A DNA stretch of 64,000 nt, taken from IMG/VR virus record IMGVR_UViG_3300048580_000372, positions 1 through 64,000 of that record, one strand, 5' to 3'. The stretch is from a virus. This document shows, one piece after another, positions 63,205 through 64,000 of the stretch (positions are counted from its first letter, which is position 1; the number at the start of each line of letters is the position of its first letter). The notes below the pieces were generated by a model, which saw only the letters and a program-made list of their open reading frames with translations, made no database searches and was not told the origin of the DNA. Position numbers and translations under genes: made by a program.

Positions 63205-64000
63205 AACATTTCTCCAATTTTTTAACTGTTTCTAACTCTAATTCATTTAATCTAAAATTATACCAATTATCATAAATCCAATCTTCATCTATAACACTAT
63301 AGCAGTAACCATTGGTTAAACACCAATTTAATAATGCTGTTTCTTTGATTTTTTCTTTAATTCTTGTTTGATGGATTTTTGGCTTAATTTCGTACACCAT
63401 TTTTGTATCATGATTTATAAAATCAACTATATAAACCTTTGTTTTTCCATCAAGTTCATATTTGATTCTCAATGTTTCATAATCACAACCTTCATTTATA
63501 TGGACAAATGCAGCTTCCCAACTTGAACGATATTTTTGTCCTTTATAAACTGTTGTCATATGGGTATTACTATTATGAATATTTGGGGTGAACTTACCAT
63601 CTGCAATCAATTCTTTCATACATTCTGATTTTTGTTCACGTTCTTCTTCTGAATAAACAGTTCCAAACATTGGATTTCTATCACCAATTTTAGATTCACT
63701 TATTTTTTTAACAGATTCATTTGTTTCTTTAGTTAGCCCTTTATTCCAAGCGGTAACTACCCCAACTGTTCCTGTATGCCAAGGAACCCCTGTGTTCAAA
63801 TTTAATTTAATTTTATCACCATGTTGTTGTTGACACGCAATACCACCTTTTTTAGCTGTTAATGTTATAATTAATTGTTCTGTTTTTTCACGTTCTTGTT
63901 TATCTGTTGAATACAACGAATCAATAAAATTTATTAACACGCCATGTTCAATTCTTCTTTTAAAAGTGTTTATTTCAACAGGAGTATTCAATTGGACACC
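63164..64000 (-). CDS. Homing endonuclease next to the split helicase, 5' end outside the window
   Basis: At least 275 residues; the frame is open to the window edge and a TTG at 63991 is only the first possible start. NUMOD3-like segments (GVVTAWNKGLTKE, KIGDRNPMFG) precede a possible nuclease domain: YRSSWEAAFVHIN, TKVYIVDFINHDTKMVYEIKP (D-x-E-x-K) and WCLTNGYCYSVIDEDW, a PD-(D/E)XK-type layout. The stop overlaps the intein C-half gene by 41 bases. The position matches the endonuclease inside the dUTPase locus, so a second fractured gene is likely. Confidence 0.75.
   Translation of the reverse strand, partial: GVQLNTPVEINTFKRRIEHGVLINFIDSLYSTDKQEREKTEQLIITLTAKKGGIACQQQHGDKIKLNLNTGVPWHTGTVGVVTAWNKGLTKETNESVKKISESKIGDRNPMFGTVYSEEEREQKSECMKELIADGKFTPNIHNSNTHMTTVYKGQKYRSSWEAAFVHINEGCDYETLRIKYELDGKTKVYIVDFINHDTKMVYEIKPKIHQTRIKEKIKETALLNWCLTNGYCYSVIDEDWIYDNWYNFRLNELELETVKKLEKCYEACKKKRNRKAK

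Overview
This window reads as part of a large, AT-rich T4-type myovirus genome. The evidence is a gp41/DnaB-type replicative helicase next to a gp61-type primase, a UvsW-type helicase, a PAAR spike-tip protein, fibre and tailspike proteins, and repeated T4-style late promoters (TATAAATA or GATAAATA) placed mostly 19-40 bases before late start codons. A circularly permuted tmRNA gene of the kind best known from alphaproteobacteria suggests an alphaproteobacterial host; that is inference, since permuted tmRNA also occurs in some cyanobacteria and betaproteobacteria.

Layout. 1-6.9 kb: small membrane and secreted proteins, a permuted tmRNA gene, an adenine methyltransferase, an unusual array of mini-ORFs (about 4.5-4.9 kb) and a GNAT acetyltransferase. 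7-9.9 kb: virion genes including a PAAR-peptidase fusion and a LSm-like protein. 9.99-11.7 kb: a dUTPase gene broken in three (N-extein plus intein N half, free homing endonuclease, intein C half plus C-extein). 11.7-20 kb: small genes, a kinase-like protein, a beta-helix tailspike and an Ig/LamG-like fibre. 20-22.2 kb: a RecB-type nuclease and small early genes, mostly each with its own near-identical sigma70-type promoter. 22.5-54.8 kb: a long, mainly minus-strand late block in which about twenty proteins share a short N-terminal leader (MRAYELFE, MRAREFIxE, MRKLMEA and variants) resembling the T4 capsid-targeting sequence that is cut by the prohead protease. Several carry enzyme-like domains (polymerase-beta-type nucleotidyltransferase, ligase-like nucleotidyltransferase, HExxH metalloprotease, GNAT, ADP-ribosyltransferase-like), which suggests a packaged, injected proteome. 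The block is interrupted on the plus strand by a TnpB/omega-RNA element (35.3-36.6 kb), a structured RNA locus with tRNA-like T arms (36.9-37.4 kb) and a methylglyoxal synthase cassette (41.1-41.6 kb). The replicative helicase and primase lie at 50.3-52.8 kb. 54.9-59.8 kb: replication-associated genes (a small DnaE-like protein, a possible clamp-loader subunit, a zinc-finger protein) and a second set of early genes. 59.9-64 kb: a homing endonuclease, a cyclophilin, and a second fractured gene (UvsW-like helicase with a split intein) running off the window edge.

How the parts fit: early genes use host-like promoters (TTGACA, 16-base spacer, TATACT with extended -10). Virion and packaged proteins use phage late promoters. 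Acquired genes (mgsA, tnpB, tmRNA) carry their own sigma70-type promoters. Split inteins, homing endonucleases and the TnpB element show heavy mobile-element activity within essential nucleotide and recombination genes.
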